Of a stretch of 64,000 nucleotides of DNA, positions 49,449 through 58,987 are shown one piece after another. The stretch is from Lactococcus carnosus. Lineage in GTDB: Bacteria > Bacillota > Bacilli > Lactobacillales > Streptococcaceae. Location of the stretch: positions 124,001 to 188,000 of the forward strand of contig NZ_CP017194.1 in NCBI RefSeq assembly GCF_006770265.1, written 5' to 3'. The notes below the pieces were generated by a model that was not told where the DNA came from, did not search any database, and was given only the letters and a program-made list of their open reading frames with translations. The position numbers were made by a program, and so were the translations under genes. Within the stretch, counting starts at the first letter, position 1, and every line of letters begins with the position of its first letter.

Positions 49449-50711
49449 ATGAAAATAAAAAACGGCGTTAATCTACATATTATTAAAGAAAAGAAGTTTA
49501 AAACGGTTCAATTTTTAATTCGATTTCGGACAAAGATGTCCAGAGATACGGTTGCTAAGCGCGTGCTCATTTCAAACCTTTGGGAGACGTCAAATGAACA
49601 ACTGCCAACAAGCCAACAGTTTCAAAAGAAATTGTCAGGTATGTACGGTGCAAGTTTTGCAACCAGTCTATCCAAAAAAGGGGACAATCATTTTCTGACA
49701 ATCGGGATGAGCGTTGTCAATCCTAAGTTTGTGGCTAGCGATACGATTACAGAGGCGATAACGCTTATTCATCAAGCGCTATTTAGGCCTCTTGTAGACG
49801 AATACGGGTTTGATGAGGCGACATTTGATCGAGAAAAGAAAAATCTCTTACAGTATTTAGCGTCAACTCGTGAAGATAAAGCTTATGTAGCTGCAACAAA
49901 ATTGACAGCACTTTTTTTTACGGATAAGGATATGGCAACACCAAGTATTTCGACTGTAGACTTACTGGCTAAAGAAACACGAGAAAGTGTTTATGAGTAC
50001 TATCAAAAAATGTTGCAGACTGATACGATTGATATCTCTATTTTAGGCGACTTAACCCTGTCAGAAGAGCAAGCAATCATTGCCCAATTCTCAAAACTTC
50101 CTTTTACAGATCGTGTACCATTAGCAAACATTCTCTATAAACAAGATCGTGCATCTATTTGTCAAGAAGCAACTGAGAAAGAAGCGGTTAATCAGTCCAT
50201 TTTACAGCTAGGGTATCGTCATGCTGTTACCTTTGGGGATGAGAATTACCTTACAATGCAGGTATTGAATGGTATCTTGGGTGGTTTTTCACATGCAAAA
50301 CTTTTCACCACTGTCCGAGAAAAAGAAAGTTTAGCATATTATGCAAACTCGCGTTTTGATAGTTTTACTGGCTTCTTAAAAATTTCAGCGGGTATAGATG
50401 CTGCTGATCATGATAAGGCCCTCAAACTCATCAAGTCTCAGGTTGCGGCCCTTGTCGCGGGCGATATATCTGATAGTGAACTTAATCAAACTAAGAATAT
50501 GTTAAGAAATGCTTACTTTATCGCATTAGATTCTCCTACAAATTTGATCGAGCAGGCTTACATTAAGACGCTTTTACCAGATCGCTATTTGGCGCAGGCA
50601 GAGTGGCTACAACGCTTAGCTGATGTAACAAAAGAGGATGTGGTTAAGTTAGCTGCAACATTGACCTTGCAGTCAGTTTACTTTATGGAGGGAGATGCTC
50701 TTGGAGATTAA
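49449..50711 (+). CDS. yfmF: M16-family protein YfmF (inactive-type partner)
   Basis: 420 residues of the M16 (insulinase-like) fold. No HXXEH zinc motif is seen, so it is the non-catalytic partner, as usual for this gene (ymfF in Bacillus). It overlaps the next gene, which carries the zinc site, by 17 bp; the two probably form a heterodimer. Homologues are annotated as associated with EF-P modification, but the reductase gene ymfI is not beside them here. Confidence 0.88.
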   Translation: MKIKNGVNLHIIKEKKFKTVQFLIRFRTKMSRDTVAKRVLISNLWETSNEQLPTSQQFQKKLSGMYGASFATSLSKKGDNHFLTIGMSVVNPKFVASDTITEAITLIHQALFRPLVDEYGFDEATFDREKKNLLQYLASTREDKAYVAATKLTALFFTDKDMATPSISTVDLLAKETRESVYEYYQKMLQTDTIDISILGDLTLSEEQAIIAQFSKLPFTDRVPLANILYKQDRASICQEATEKEAVNQSILQLGYRHAVTFGDENYLTMQVLNGILGGFSHAKLFTTVREKESLAYYANSRFDSFTGFLKISAGIDAADHDKALKLIKSQVAALVAGDISDSELNQTKNMLRNAYFIALDSPTNLIEQAYIKTLLPDRYLAQAEWLQRLADVTKEDVVKLAATLTLQSVYFMEGDALGD

Positions 50712-51987
50712 AAGGTATCCACAAGTTGGCGAAGTGCTTTATAAAGAAACATTAGCCAATGGTCTCATTGTCTATTATTTACCCAAACCTGATTTTAATA
50801 AAACTTATGGGCTGTTCACCACAAATTTTGGTAGTTTAGACACCACATTTGTCCCACGTGGGCAGACTGATATGAGGACTTTCCCTGAGGGCATTGCGCA
50901 TTTTCTAGAGCATAAGTTGTTTGAAAAAGAGGATGGGGATGCCATGACTTTTTTCAGTAACTTAGGTGCAAGTTCAAATGCATTTACAAGCTTTACACGA
51001 ACGTCCTATCTCTTTTCAACCAGAGAAAATATCGATCCCAATGTTGCTTTGTTGTTGGACTTTGTACAGGATCCTTATTTTACGCAGGCGTCAGTCGAAA
51101 AAGAACAAGGGATTATTACACAGGAAATTCAGATGTATCAGGATGATGCTGATTTTCGCTTGTTTTTTGGCTTACTACAAAACCTCTATCCTGATTCTGC
51201 CTTGTCCTCAGATATTGCGGGCACACCGCAAAGCATTAGAGAGATTTCCGCAGAAGATCTTTATGACAACTACCGCACATTTTATCATCCAGCCAATATG
51301 ACACTGTTTTTAACAGGGCCATTTGATGTCACAAGTCTGTCAGCCTTAGTCCATCAAAATCAAGCTGACAAAAAATTCGATACGATCTCAGAAATAGAAC
51401 GGGCACCATTTGTATCAGGAAAGCAAATACGATCAAATGAAATCACCTTTGATGTTACCATTCCTAAACTTGCCTTAGGGTTTAGAGGATACAACAAATT
51501 ACCATCAGATGATGCGGTACGCTTCGAGTATAAGCTTGCCATTCAAGTCATGCTGACGATGATCTTGGGTAATACGAGTAGTCAATATGAAACGCTCTAT
51601 AATCAAGGGTTAATTGATGATTCTTTTGGCTTTGATTTTGAAGTCACACCGCACTATCAGTTTGCAAGTATGACTTCTGATACATTGTATCCAACAAAAC
51701 TTGCTAAAATTTTGCGTGAAACACTAAAAAGTTATAAAATAGAAAGTGATTTCAATTTAGCACATCTAGAGATTATCAAAAAAGAAATGTTAGGTGATTA
51801 TTATAAAGCTTTAAACTCCTTAGAGTTTATTGCTAATCAGTTTTCATCTAACCTTTTTGAAGGCGTAACCTTTTTTGACTTTCCAACGATTTTGTCGGAC
51901 TTAACGCTAGAGAAAATTGAGCACCATGCAGATCATTTTATAGCAGAGATGATCTCAACGGACTTTTCTATGATGCCTAAAATATAA
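50695..51987 (+). CDS. yfmH: M16-family zinc protease YfmH
   Basis: 430 residues with the inverted zinc motif HFLEH in GIAHFLEHKLFEKEDGD (about residues 66-82), followed by a downstream Glu (EKEQGIITQEI) as third ligand. It is the catalytic partner of the M16 protein encoded just upstream, whose end it overlaps; GGAGG at 50688-50692 lies inside that gene. Substrate unknown. Confidence 0.9.
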   Translation: MLLEIKRYPQVGEVLYKETLANGLIVYYLPKPDFNKTYGLFTTNFGSLDTTFVPRGQTDMRTFPEGIAHFLEHKLFEKEDGDAMTFFSNLGASSNAFTSFTRTSYLFSTRENIDPNVALLLDFVQDPYFTQASVEKEQGIITQEIQMYQDDADFRLFFGLLQNLYPDSALSSDIAGTPQSIREISAEDLYDNYRTFYHPANMTLFLTGPFDVTSLSALVHQNQADKKFDTISEIERAPFVSGKQIRSNEITFDVTIPKLALGFRGYNKLPSDDAVRFEYKLAIQVMLTMILGNTSSQYETLYNQGLIDDSFGFDFEVTPHYQFASMTSDTLYPTKLAKILRETLKSYKIESDFNLAHLEIIKKEMLGDYYKALNSLEFIANQFSSNLFEGVTFFDFPTILSDLTLEKIEHHADHFIAEMISTDFSMMPKI

Positions 51988-52071
51988 GCGATTTTCTTGA
52001 TAAGTATAGGGATTAAAGGACGTAGATAAATACAGTAGCAAGATAAATATAAGTGACAGAAAGGAGTTCTC

Positions 52072-52942
52072 TTGGCACAAAAAACAGTTGGTCAAGTACT
52101 ACGTGCAAAGCGTGCAAAGCTTGATATGACGCTTAATGAAGCGGAAAATTTAACAAAAATTCAAAAAACATACATCGTTGCATTGGAACAGGATAATTAT
52201 GACGCGCTTCCAGGAGACTTCTACATCAAGGCATACATTAAGCAATATGCTGAGCGACTAGATCTGGATTCTGATAAAATGATCAGTGCTTACGAAACAG
52301 GCGACTTAATAGAAGTACGAGAACCAACTGATTTTTCAGAAAATTACCGTTTTGTTAAACCATCAGAGAGGTTGGAGGAAGAGGAGCGACTGACTAGTAA
52401 AAAAAAAATGGCAGCATTATCTGCCCATTACGATTCTAGGGACGGTTGCAGCCTTAATTGTGTTTAGTATTGCAGCGGTCGTGTTGCTAAATAAACCCAA
52501 AGACAATAAGATTGCGGATAGCCTATATCGTTTTTCAGTAGCCTCTAAATCCTCCAGTACATCTGTAGCGCCTGTAGAAAAAGCGTCGACACTTGAAAGC
52601 TCATCCAAAGCAGTAGAAGTACCCAAAGCAGAGGTTAAGGTAGCAGGAGCTGGTCAAGCACTTGTTGCGACAACTAAAAATATGAATACCCCAGTTAAAG
52701 TGAGTCTTAGTGTCGCAGCTGGCACATCTGTTTGGGTTGGCATGACCAATTCTGATTTACCTGAAGGTCAAGTGACTTTGAATGACAGTACACCAGTGAC
52801 ACCAACTTTAACCGGTAAAGAAACGGTACTAACATTAGGTAAAACAAGAGGTTTGACAGTCAAGATTGGTGATACGCCGATTGATTTGTCGGCTATGGCA
52901 TCTGCTGATAGTCCAAGCACGTTAACGATCAAAATAGAATAG
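52072..52942 (+). pseudogene. rodZ: rodZ, reading frame broken at an A10 tract
   Basis: From TTG 52072 (AAGGAG at 52061-52066) frame 1 gives the RodZ helix-turn-helix domain (VGQVLRAKRAKLDMTLNEA, residues 1-75). It runs into ten A (52399-52408), then 22 unrelated residues and a stop at 52467. Dropping one A restores SKKKWQHYLPITILGTVA, a membrane segment, and the frame that continues through IVFSIAAVVLLNK to an extracellular domain ending at 52942, giving a RodZ of about 289 residues. RodZ links MreB-type wall synthesis to the membrane. The break may be a sequencing error, a mutation, phase variation or transcriptional slippage. Confidence 0.88.
52399..52408 (+). repeat. A10 homopolymer inside rodZ
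   Basis: Ten consecutive A immediately before the codon for the first membrane-segment tryptophan. Nine A would give an intact gene. Such tracts are prone to polymerase slippage and to sequencing error. Confidence 0.95.
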
Positions 52943-52949
52943 AGATAAG

Positions 52950-53495
52950 ATGAAATTTACGAAAGAGAACTTACCCAATAACCTGACGATTGCACGCATA
53001 TTTGCCATACCAGTGTTTCTGCTAATCATCGTTTTAGGTGGTCACTCGCAAACGTGGCAAATTGTTGCCGCTGTTTTATTCGCAGTGGCTTCAGCTACCG
53101 ACTGGTTAGATGGTTATTTGGCGCGTAAGTGGCATATAGTATCCAATTTTGGCAAGTTTGCTGATCCTTTAGCAGATAAAATGCTAGTGATGGCAGCCTT
53201 TATTATGCTTGTACCGCTTGATTTAGCACCCGCTTGGATAATTGCAGTTATTGTCTGTCGTGAATTAGCAGTGACAGGCTTACGCTTACTGCTTGTTGAA
53301 CAAGGTGGCGTCGTGATGGCGGCGGCATTACCTGGTAAAATCAAAACATTTACACAAATGCTATCGATCATTTTCTTGCTACTCGGACTAACGACGATTG
53401 GGACGATTTTCTTATATATCTGTCTGGTGGCAACCATCTATTCAGGATACGATTATTTTGTAAAAAATATGAGCGTTTTCAAGGATGCGGATTGA
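52950..53495 (+). CDS. pgsA: CDP-diacylglycerol-glycerol-3-phosphate 3-phosphatidyltransferase
   Basis: 181 residues with four or so membrane helices and the CDP-alcohol phosphatidyltransferase motif starting DWLDGYLARKW and ending GKFADPLADK (about residues 51-77). It makes phosphatidylglycerol phosphate, the first dedicated step to phosphatidylglycerol. It follows rodZ by 7 bp, an order conserved in many Firmicutes. Confidence 0.96.
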   Translation: MKFTKENLPNNLTIARIFAIPVFLLIIVLGGHSQTWQIVAAVLFAVASATDWLDGYLARKWHIVSNFGKFADPLADKMLVMAAFIMLVPLDLAPAWIIAVIVCRELAVTGLRLLLVEQGGVVMAAALPGKIKTFTQMLSIIFLLLGLTTIGTIFLYICLVATIYSGYDYFVKNMSVFKDAD

Positions 53496-53513
53496 TTATT
53501 TGTCGGGAAAATC

Positions 53514-53542
53514 TTGCAAAAAAGATCTGACTAATATATAAT
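53514..53542 (+). promoter_or_regulatory. Promoter of the hisS leader
   Basis: -35 TTGCAA (53514-53519), 17-bp spacer, -10 TATAAT (53537-53542). The predicted start is near 53549. Confidence 0.75.
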
Positions 53543-53548
53543 TAAAAC

Positions 53549-53710
53549 TAAGAGAGTGGTCCAAGCTGAAAAGCCACATAAATGTGACAAACAGACGATA
53601 GGTAGCGACTATATAGCTAAAAAGCTAGGATTTCCTAGGAATACAAGGTGGTACCACGATATGATCGTCCTTGAGCGGATAGTTTTTGCGCTCTTGGGCG
53701 TTTTCTTATA
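53549..53710 (+). promoter_or_regulatory. T-box leader of hisS (hisS-orf76-aspS operon)
   Basis: The leader begins with AGAGAG and a GCTG loop element, and has the T-box sequence AAGGTGGTACCACG at 53645-53658. A competing terminator stem follows (about 53665-53705, CGTCC..GAGCG with CGCTC..GGGCG, then TTTT). Uncharged tRNA should stabilise the antiterminator and let hisS be read. His triplets (CAC/CAT near 53575) and a GAC triplet near 53588 are both present, so the specifier is unresolved. Confidence 0.88.
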
Positions 53711-53736
53711 GGATAGTTGGAAGGAAATAAAAGACG

Positions 53737-55026
53737 ATGAAATTACAGAGACCTAAAGGCACCAATGATATTTTACCTGGAGAAAGTGAAAAATGGCAGT
53801 TTGTAGAGGAGACGATGAGACAAGTCTTTGCAGCCTATCACTTTAATGAAATTAGAACACCTATTTTTGAACATTATGAGGTCATTTCACGTTCTGTTGG
53901 TGATACAACAGATATCGTAACTAAAGAAATGTACGATTTCTATGACAAGGGTGACCGTCACATCACGCTCCGTCCTGAAGCGACGGCGCCTGTTGTTCGT
54001 GCTTATGTCGAAAATAAAAAATTTGCACCAGAGGTTCAAAAACCGTTTAAGGTCTACTATACTGGTCCAATGTTCCGTTATGAACGGCCTCAAGCAGGTC
54101 GCTTACGTGAATTTCATCAGATTGGTGTTGAAAATTTTGGCTCAAAAAATCCAGCGACAGACGTTGAGACAATTGCGATGGCCAAAGCCTTTTTTGATCA
54201 GCTGGGCGTGCAAAATATCAAGTTAGTGATTAACTCACTAGGCGATAGTGATACGCGAAAGGCCTATCGTGAGGCTTTGATTGGGTATTTAGAGCAACAT
54301 TTGGATGCCCTTTCCTCAGACTCAAAACGTCGTTTGCATGAGAATCCTTTACGGGTATTAGACTCTAAAGAAAAAGCAGATATCGAAATTGTCAAGGATG
54401 CACCGTCGATTTTAGATTTCTTGTCTGAGGCTAGTCAAACCCATTTGGCTGATGTGACAGCGATGCTAGATAGTCTTTCGATTGCTTACCAAGTGGATCA
54501 AAACATGGTCCGCGGTTTAGATTATTACAACGACACGATTTTTGAATTTATGACAGATATTAAAGGCAAAGAACTGACACTTTGTGGCGGTGGGCGTTAT
54601 GACTCACTTGTCAGTTATTTTGATGGTCCTGAAACACCAGGTTTTGGCTTTGGACTTGGTGTGGAGCGTCTCCTTATGGTATTAGAGGCGCAAGGTGTTA
54701 CCTTGCCAGTGGCGCAAACTTTAGACGTATATGTGGTTGTTTTAGGTGCAAGTGCTAATCTCGCCGCACTCAAATTGGTTCAATCTTTACGTAATCAAGG
54801 CTATGCTGTAGAGCGAGATGTCTTGAATCGTAAAATTAAGCAGCAATTTAAATCAGCAGAAGAATTTGGTGCTAAAACAATTATCACCCTAGGCGAGTCA
54901 GAAGTTGACTCAGGTGATATTACTGTCAAAAATAATGTGACACGTACAGAAGTTGTGACAACATTAGCTACTATTCAAGATAATTTTGATGCTGTCTTTT
55001 CAGAATTGACGGTAAAAGATGTCTGA
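53737..55026 (+). CDS. hisS: Histidyl-tRNA synthetase
   Basis: 429 residues, class II synthetase. N-terminal [15 protein letters not shown], motif 2 [19 protein letters not shown], the histidine A motif [11 protein letters not shown] and motif 3 [13 protein letters not shown], then a C-terminal anticodon-binding domain. AAGGAAA precedes the ATG. Controlled by the T-box leader. The stop overlaps the small membrane gene by 8 bp. Confidence 0.97.
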   Translation: MKLQRPKGTNDILPGESEKWQFVEETMRQVFAAYHFNEIRTPIFEHYEVISRSVGDTTDIVTKEMYDFYDKGDRHITLRPEATAPVVRAYVENKKFAPEVQKPFKVYYTGPMFRYERPQAGRLREFHQIGVENFGSKNPATDVETIAMAKAFFDQLGVQNIKLVINSLGDSDTRKAYREALIGYLEQHLDALSSDSKRRLHENPLRVLDSKEKADIEIVKDAPSILDFLSEASQTHLADVTAMLDSLSIAYQVDQNMVRGLDYYNDTIFEFMTDIKGKELTLCGGGRYDSLVSYFDGPETPGFGFGLGVERLLMVLEAQGVTLPVAQTLDVYVVVLGASANLAALKLVQSLRNQGYAVERDVLNRKIKQQFKSAEEFGAKTIITLGESEVDSGDITVKNNVTRTEVVTTLATIQDNFDAVFSELTVKDV

Positions 55027-55249
55027 TAAACTAAAAATATTTATGGGGCTGTCAGCACTATCGATAGCAGCTAGTCTCTATCAAATCGTGACAAAGATGC
55101 CGAGTGCAAGTAGTGCATTTTTCATCATCTATGGTATATTGGTTGTATTGTTTAATCGAGATAAGGCAATCTCTAAAGATAAGGTTGCACGTCTTGTTGT
55201 GATTGTAACACTTGTTTTATTACTGGTGGCAGCATTTGTAACCAGATAG
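55019..55249 (+). CDS. Small two-helix membrane protein of unknown function
   Basis: 76 residues with hydrophobic segments at about 5-23, 34-46 and 58-74, separated by a basic stretch ([13 protein letters not shown]). Not recognised. Its ATG overlaps the end of hisS, so it is translationally coupled, and aspS starts 55 bp later. It is probably part of the T-box-controlled transcript. No functional link to aminoacylation can be shown. Confidence 0.7.
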   Translation: MSDKLKIFMGLSALSIAASLYQIVTKMPSASSAFFIIYGILVVLFNRDKAISKDKVARLVVIVTLVLLLVAAFVTR

Positions 55250-55304
55250 TGGGTATTAAGTTATCAGATTGACTGATACTGATTGGTAAAAAGGAATAAA
55301 AATT

Positions 55305-57047
55305 ATGAAACGTACATTATATGCGGGCGCAGTCCGCACGGAACATATTGGTCAAACTGTTACACTTAAAGGTTGGGTATCACGTCGTCGAAATCTTGGT
55401 GGGTTGATATTCATTGATTTGCGGGACCGTGAAGGCATCATGCAGTTGGTCGTGAATCCGGAGCTGGTTTCAAAAGACGTGTTGACGATGGCAGAGGGGT
55501 TACGCAGTGAATTTGTAATCGAAGTGACGGGTGCTGTTAATGCTAGAACACAAGCTAATGATAAATTAGCAACTGGTCAAGTTGAACTGGAAGTAACTAG
55601 CCTGTCGATTCTAAACGCTGCGAAAACAACACCTTTTGAAATAAAAGATGGGTTAGAAGCAAGTGATGAGACACGGATGCGTTATCGCTATCTCGACTTA
55701 AGACGTCCTGAGATGTTGGCTAACTTCAAACTGCGTCATCAGGTGACTAAAACAATTCGCCATTACCTAGATGAGCTTGATTTTATCGATGTTGAGACAC
55801 CGATGCTTACAAAATCAACACCTGAAGGTGCGCGTGATTACTTGGTACCTAGTCGTATTTCAGAGGGGCATTTTTATGCCTTACCTCAGTCGCCACAAAT
55901 TACCAAGCAATTATTGATGAATGCTGGTTTTGACAGATACTACCAAATCGTTAAATGTTTTCGAGATGAAGATTTGCGTGGCGACCGTCAGCCTGAGTTC
56001 ACACAAGTCGATTTAGAGACGTCTTTCTTAGATGAACATGAGATTCAAGACATGACTGAGGGCTTGATTGCAAAAGTCATGAAAGAAACAAAAGACATAG
56101 ACGTTACCTTACCATTTCCAAGGTTATCTTACGATGATGCCATGAACCAATATGGGTCTGATAAGCCAGATACGCGTTTTGCCATGCATCTAGTAGATGT
56201 CACAGAAATAGCCAAACAAGCTGATTTTAAGGTGTTCACAGAAGCACCAGTCGTTAAAGCTATCGTTGCTAAAAATGTAGCTGATCGTTATTCTCGAAAA
56301 GATATCGATAAACTAACAGAATTTGCTAAGCAATTTGGTGCAAAAGGACTTGCATGGGTCAAGTTTGTTGACAACGCCTTTTCAGGACCAATTGCCAAAT
56401 TCTTACCAGAAATTAGTGCAGATTTATCACACCAATTAGCCTTAACTGATAATGATTTAGTCCTTTTTGTCGCCGATGAACTAGATATAGCTAATGCCAC
56501 ATTAGGTGCCTTACGTAGTTCTATCGCAAAAGATCAGGACTTAATCGATGAGACTAAATTCAACTTTCTTTGGGTGATCGATTGGCCGATGTTTGAATGG
56601 AGCGAAGAAGAGGCGCGTTATACCAGCGCCCATCATCCTTTTACCCTGCCAACACAAGAAAGTGCGCATGAGCTTGAGGGAGACCTATCAAAAGTCCGTG
56701 CAGTCGCCTATGATATCGTCTTAAATGGCTATGAACTAGGTGGTGGTAGTCTCCGGATCAATCAAAAAGCACTTCAAGAGCGTATGCTTAAGGCACTTGG
56801 CTTTAGTCAAGAAGCAGCAAATGAACAGTTTGGCTTCTTATTAGAAGCAATGGACTACGGTTTTCCACCACATGGTGGTCTCGCACTTGGTCTTGACCGA
56901 TTCGTCATGTTATTAGCTGGCAAGGAAAATATCCGTGAAGTGATTGCATTCCCTAAAAATAATAAGGCAACAGATCCGATGACGCAAGCACCTAGTCTCG
57001 TTTCATCTCAGCAACTTTCTGAACTTAACCTAAAAATTGGAAAATAA
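55305..57047 (+). CDS. aspS: Aspartyl-tRNA synthetase
   Basis: 580 residues, bacterial type. N-terminal OB-fold anticodon domain ([23 protein letters not shown]), class II motif 2 with [16 protein letters not shown], an inserted GAD domain (about 280-420) and motif 3 [15 protein letters not shown]. Whether it charges only tRNA-Asp or also tRNA-Asn cannot be told here. AAAGGAAT precedes the ATG. It lies in the hisS operon. Confidence 0.97.
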   Translation: MKRTLYAGAVRTEHIGQTVTLKGWVSRRRNLGGLIFIDLRDREGIMQLVVNPELVSKDVLTMAEGLRSEFVIEVTGAVNARTQANDKLATGQVELEVTSLSILNAAKTTPFEIKDGLEASDETRMRYRYLDLRRPEMLANFKLRHQVTKTIRHYLDELDFIDVETPMLTKSTPEGARDYLVPSRISEGHFYALPQSPQITKQLLMNAGFDRYYQIVKCFRDEDLRGDRQPEFTQVDLETSFLDEHEIQDMTEGLIAKVMKETKDIDVTLPFPRLSYDDAMNQYGSDKPDTRFAMHLVDVTEIAKQADFKVFTEAPVVKAIVAKNVADRYSRKDIDKLTEFAKQFGAKGLAWVKFVDNAFSGPIAKFLPEISADLSHQLALTDNDLVLFVADELDIANATLGALRSSIAKDQDLIDETKFNFLWVIDWPMFEWSEEEARYTSAHHPFTLPTQESAHELEGDLSKVRAVAYDIVLNGYELGGGSLRINQKALQERMLKALGFSQEAANEQFGFLLEAMDYGFPPHGGLALGLDRFVMLLAGKENIREVIAFPKNNKATDPMTQAPSLVSSQQLSELNLKIGK

Positions 57048-57049
57048 TT

Positions 57050-57925
57050 ATGATTAACGTGTTAAAAAATTTATCCTTCGAAAAGTTGATGCAAAAATTG
57101 TCAGCATCCGTTGTTTACGCTATCTTGTCAGCGATTGCCTTAAACTTGTTCTTCCAGCCAGGGCACGTCTATTCAAGCGGCATTACAGGGTTAGCACAAA
57201 TATTTACGACCCTATCAGTCAGAGTAATTGGGCAAAATTTACCTGTGTCAATCACCTTGTATTTACTCAATCTGCCCTTGTTGGTTTTAGCGTGGTTCAA
57301 GATTGGTAAACAGTTTACACTTTATACGGTGTTGACAGTCACGTTAAGCTCTGTCTTCATCCATATTATTCCACAGTATACCCTGGCAACAGACCCGATT
57401 ATCAATGCGATTTTTGGTGGTGCTGTTATGGGTGCCGGTATTGGATATGCCTTACGTAGTGGTATTTCAAGTGGTGGCACAGATATTTTGAGTCTGTATA
57501 TCCGCAAGAAAACAGGTCGTCAAGTTGGTAATATCAGCTTAGTTTTTAATGGGATCATCGTCCTGGTAGCGGGTATATTATTTGGTTGGCAATACATGTT
57601 CTACTCGCTATTAACGATATTTGTTTCTAGTCGTGTAACCGATGCGATTTATACCAAGCAAAGAAAAATGCAAGCAACGATTATTACGAAAAATCCTAAG
57701 GCTGTTACACAAGCCCTTCATGAGGTGCTACATCGTGGCGTTACAGTTGTCCATTCTGCAGAAGGTGGTTATTCACATATCAATATGACGCTGCTAATCA
57801 CGATTATAACGCAGGCTGAATATCAAGAGTTTAAGCATATTATGAAGATAGTAGATCCTACTGCGTTCGTGTCAATTGCTGAAAATGTTAAGGTTTTAGG
57901 ACGTTTTGTAGAAGATGAAACTTAA
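57050..57925 (+). CDS. YitT family membrane protein (first copy)
   Basis: 291 residues with five or six membrane helices (DUF161-type, with GGTDILSLYIRKKTG near residue 142) and a C-terminal soluble DUF2179 domain (from about residue 205) ending SIAENVKVLGRF. Function unknown in most members. It begins 2 bp after aspS and ends at a terminator, so it may be the last gene of the hisS-aspS transcript. Confidence 0.9.
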   Translation: MINVLKNLSFEKLMQKLSASVVYAILSAIALNLFFQPGHVYSSGITGLAQIFTTLSVRVIGQNLPVSITLYLLNLPLLVLAWFKIGKQFTLYTVLTVTLSSVFIHIIPQYTLATDPIINAIFGGAVMGAGIGYALRSGISSGGTDILSLYIRKKTGRQVGNISLVFNGIIVLVAGILFGWQYMFYSLLTIFVSSRVTDAIYTKQRKMQATIITKNPKAVTQALHEVLHRGVTVVHSAEGGYSHINMTLLITIITQAEYQEFKHIMKIVDPTAFVSIAENVKVLGRFVEDET

Positions 57926-57943
57926 CTAAATAGACAAGGTTTC

Positions 57944-57979
57944 AATAAGATTGTGATAGTCGATCACGATCTTATTTTT
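57944..57979 (+). terminator. Terminator between the two YitT genes
   Basis: AATAAGATTGTGAT (57944-57957) pairs with ATCACGATCTTATT (57963-57976) with one mismatch, then TTT. Confidence 0.88.
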
Positions 57980-58003
57980 GGGAAAGATAGATGGAGAAGT
58001 AGG

Positions 58004-58855
58004 ATGGTAAAAGAAACGAAGTTTCATCCCATAAATTTCATAATGATTGCGCTAGGGACAGCAATTTATGCCTTTGGCTTTGTTAATTTTAATATGGCTA
58101 ACCATCTTGCAGAAGGTGGGGTCAGTGGTTTGACTTTGATTGGTCATGCGCTATTTAATATCAATCCGGCCTATTCACAAATTATACTTAATCTACCCTT
58201 GTTTGTATTAGGTATTAAAATATTTGGTAAGCGAGGCATGATCTATACCATACATGGGACTGTGTGTTTGTCTGTCTTCATCTGGTTATTTCAGAGGATT
58301 ACCTTTTCGATTGATATCAGCCATGACATGCTGATTGCAGCCTTACTTGCAGGGATTTTTGCAGGGATTGGTGGTGGACTGGTATTTCGCTTTGGCGGTA
58401 CGACGGGTGGTGGCGATATCATCGGTCGCTATGTTGAACAGAAAAAAGGGATTGCAATAGGTCAAACCTTGTTTATGCTTGATATTCTGATTTTGACTTT
58501 ATCTTTGAGTTATATCGATATTCAGCATATGATGTATACGGTCATCGCAAGTTTTGTCTTTAGTCAAGTAGTTGCAGTTGTCCAAAATGGTGGCTATACC
58601 GTCCGCGGCATGTTGATTATCAGTGAACATCATGAACTCATCGCTAGTAAAATCATGGCAGAAGTTGACCGGGGTGCGACTTATCTCAAGGCAGAAGGGG
58701 TCTATTCAGGTCAAGATAAAAAAGTGATCTATGTTGTGCTAAGTCCAACACAAGTACTTGCTGTCAAAGCCATTTTATCGGAGATTGATCCGGAAGCTTT
58801 TGTTTCGATTATCAATGTACATGAGGTAATTGGCAGTGGGTTTACTTCTGAATGA
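58004..58855 (+). CDS. YitT family membrane protein (second copy)
   Basis: 283 residues from ATG 58004, which has GGAGAAG at 57993-57999. An in-frame GTG at 57953 would lie within the terminator stem and is rejected. Same layout as the gene before it: helices with GGTTGGGDIIGRYVEQKKG, then a DUF2179 domain ending SIINVHEVIGSGF. The two are paralogues side by side, divergent enough to be an old duplication. Confidence 0.9.
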   Translation: MVKETKFHPINFIMIALGTAIYAFGFVNFNMANHLAEGGVSGLTLIGHALFNINPAYSQIILNLPLFVLGIKIFGKRGMIYTIHGTVCLSVFIWLFQRITFSIDISHDMLIAALLAGIFAGIGGGLVFRFGGTTGGGDIIGRYVEQKKGIAIGQTLFMLDILILTLSLSYIDIQHMMYTVIASFVFSQVVAVVQNGGYTVRGMLIISEHHELIASKIMAEVDRGATYLKAEGVYSGQDKKVIYVVLSPTQVLAVKAILSEIDPEAFVSIINVHEVIGSGFTSE

Positions 58856-58864
58856 GCGTAGCCA

Positions 58865-58886
58865 ATCCTATTTTTAAAGATAGGAT
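58865..58886 (+). terminator. Small hairpin after the second YitT gene
   Basis: ATCCTA and TAGGAT flank TTTTTAAAGA. Weak on its own; the stronger terminator lies 30 bp downstream. Confidence 0.4.
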
Positions 58887-58914
58887 GCGACAAAGTGATC
58901 ATATGATATAGGAC

Positions 58915-58945
58915 AAGCCTCTCGTTAGTCATTCGAGAGGCTTTT
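58915..58945. terminator. Terminator between the second YitT gene and dusB
   Basis: AAGCCTCTCG (58915-58924) pairs with CGAGAGGCTT (58934-58943), followed by T on the plus strand. Confidence 0.88.
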
Positions 58946-58987
58946 AGAGTGAGACCAAAAATAAATAAAAAACTTTTGATCGCTAGA

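Noticed and set aside
57953-58003. Upstream GTG start for the second YitT gene
   Set aside because: The codon lies inside a terminator stem and has no ribosome-binding site; ATG 58004 fits better.
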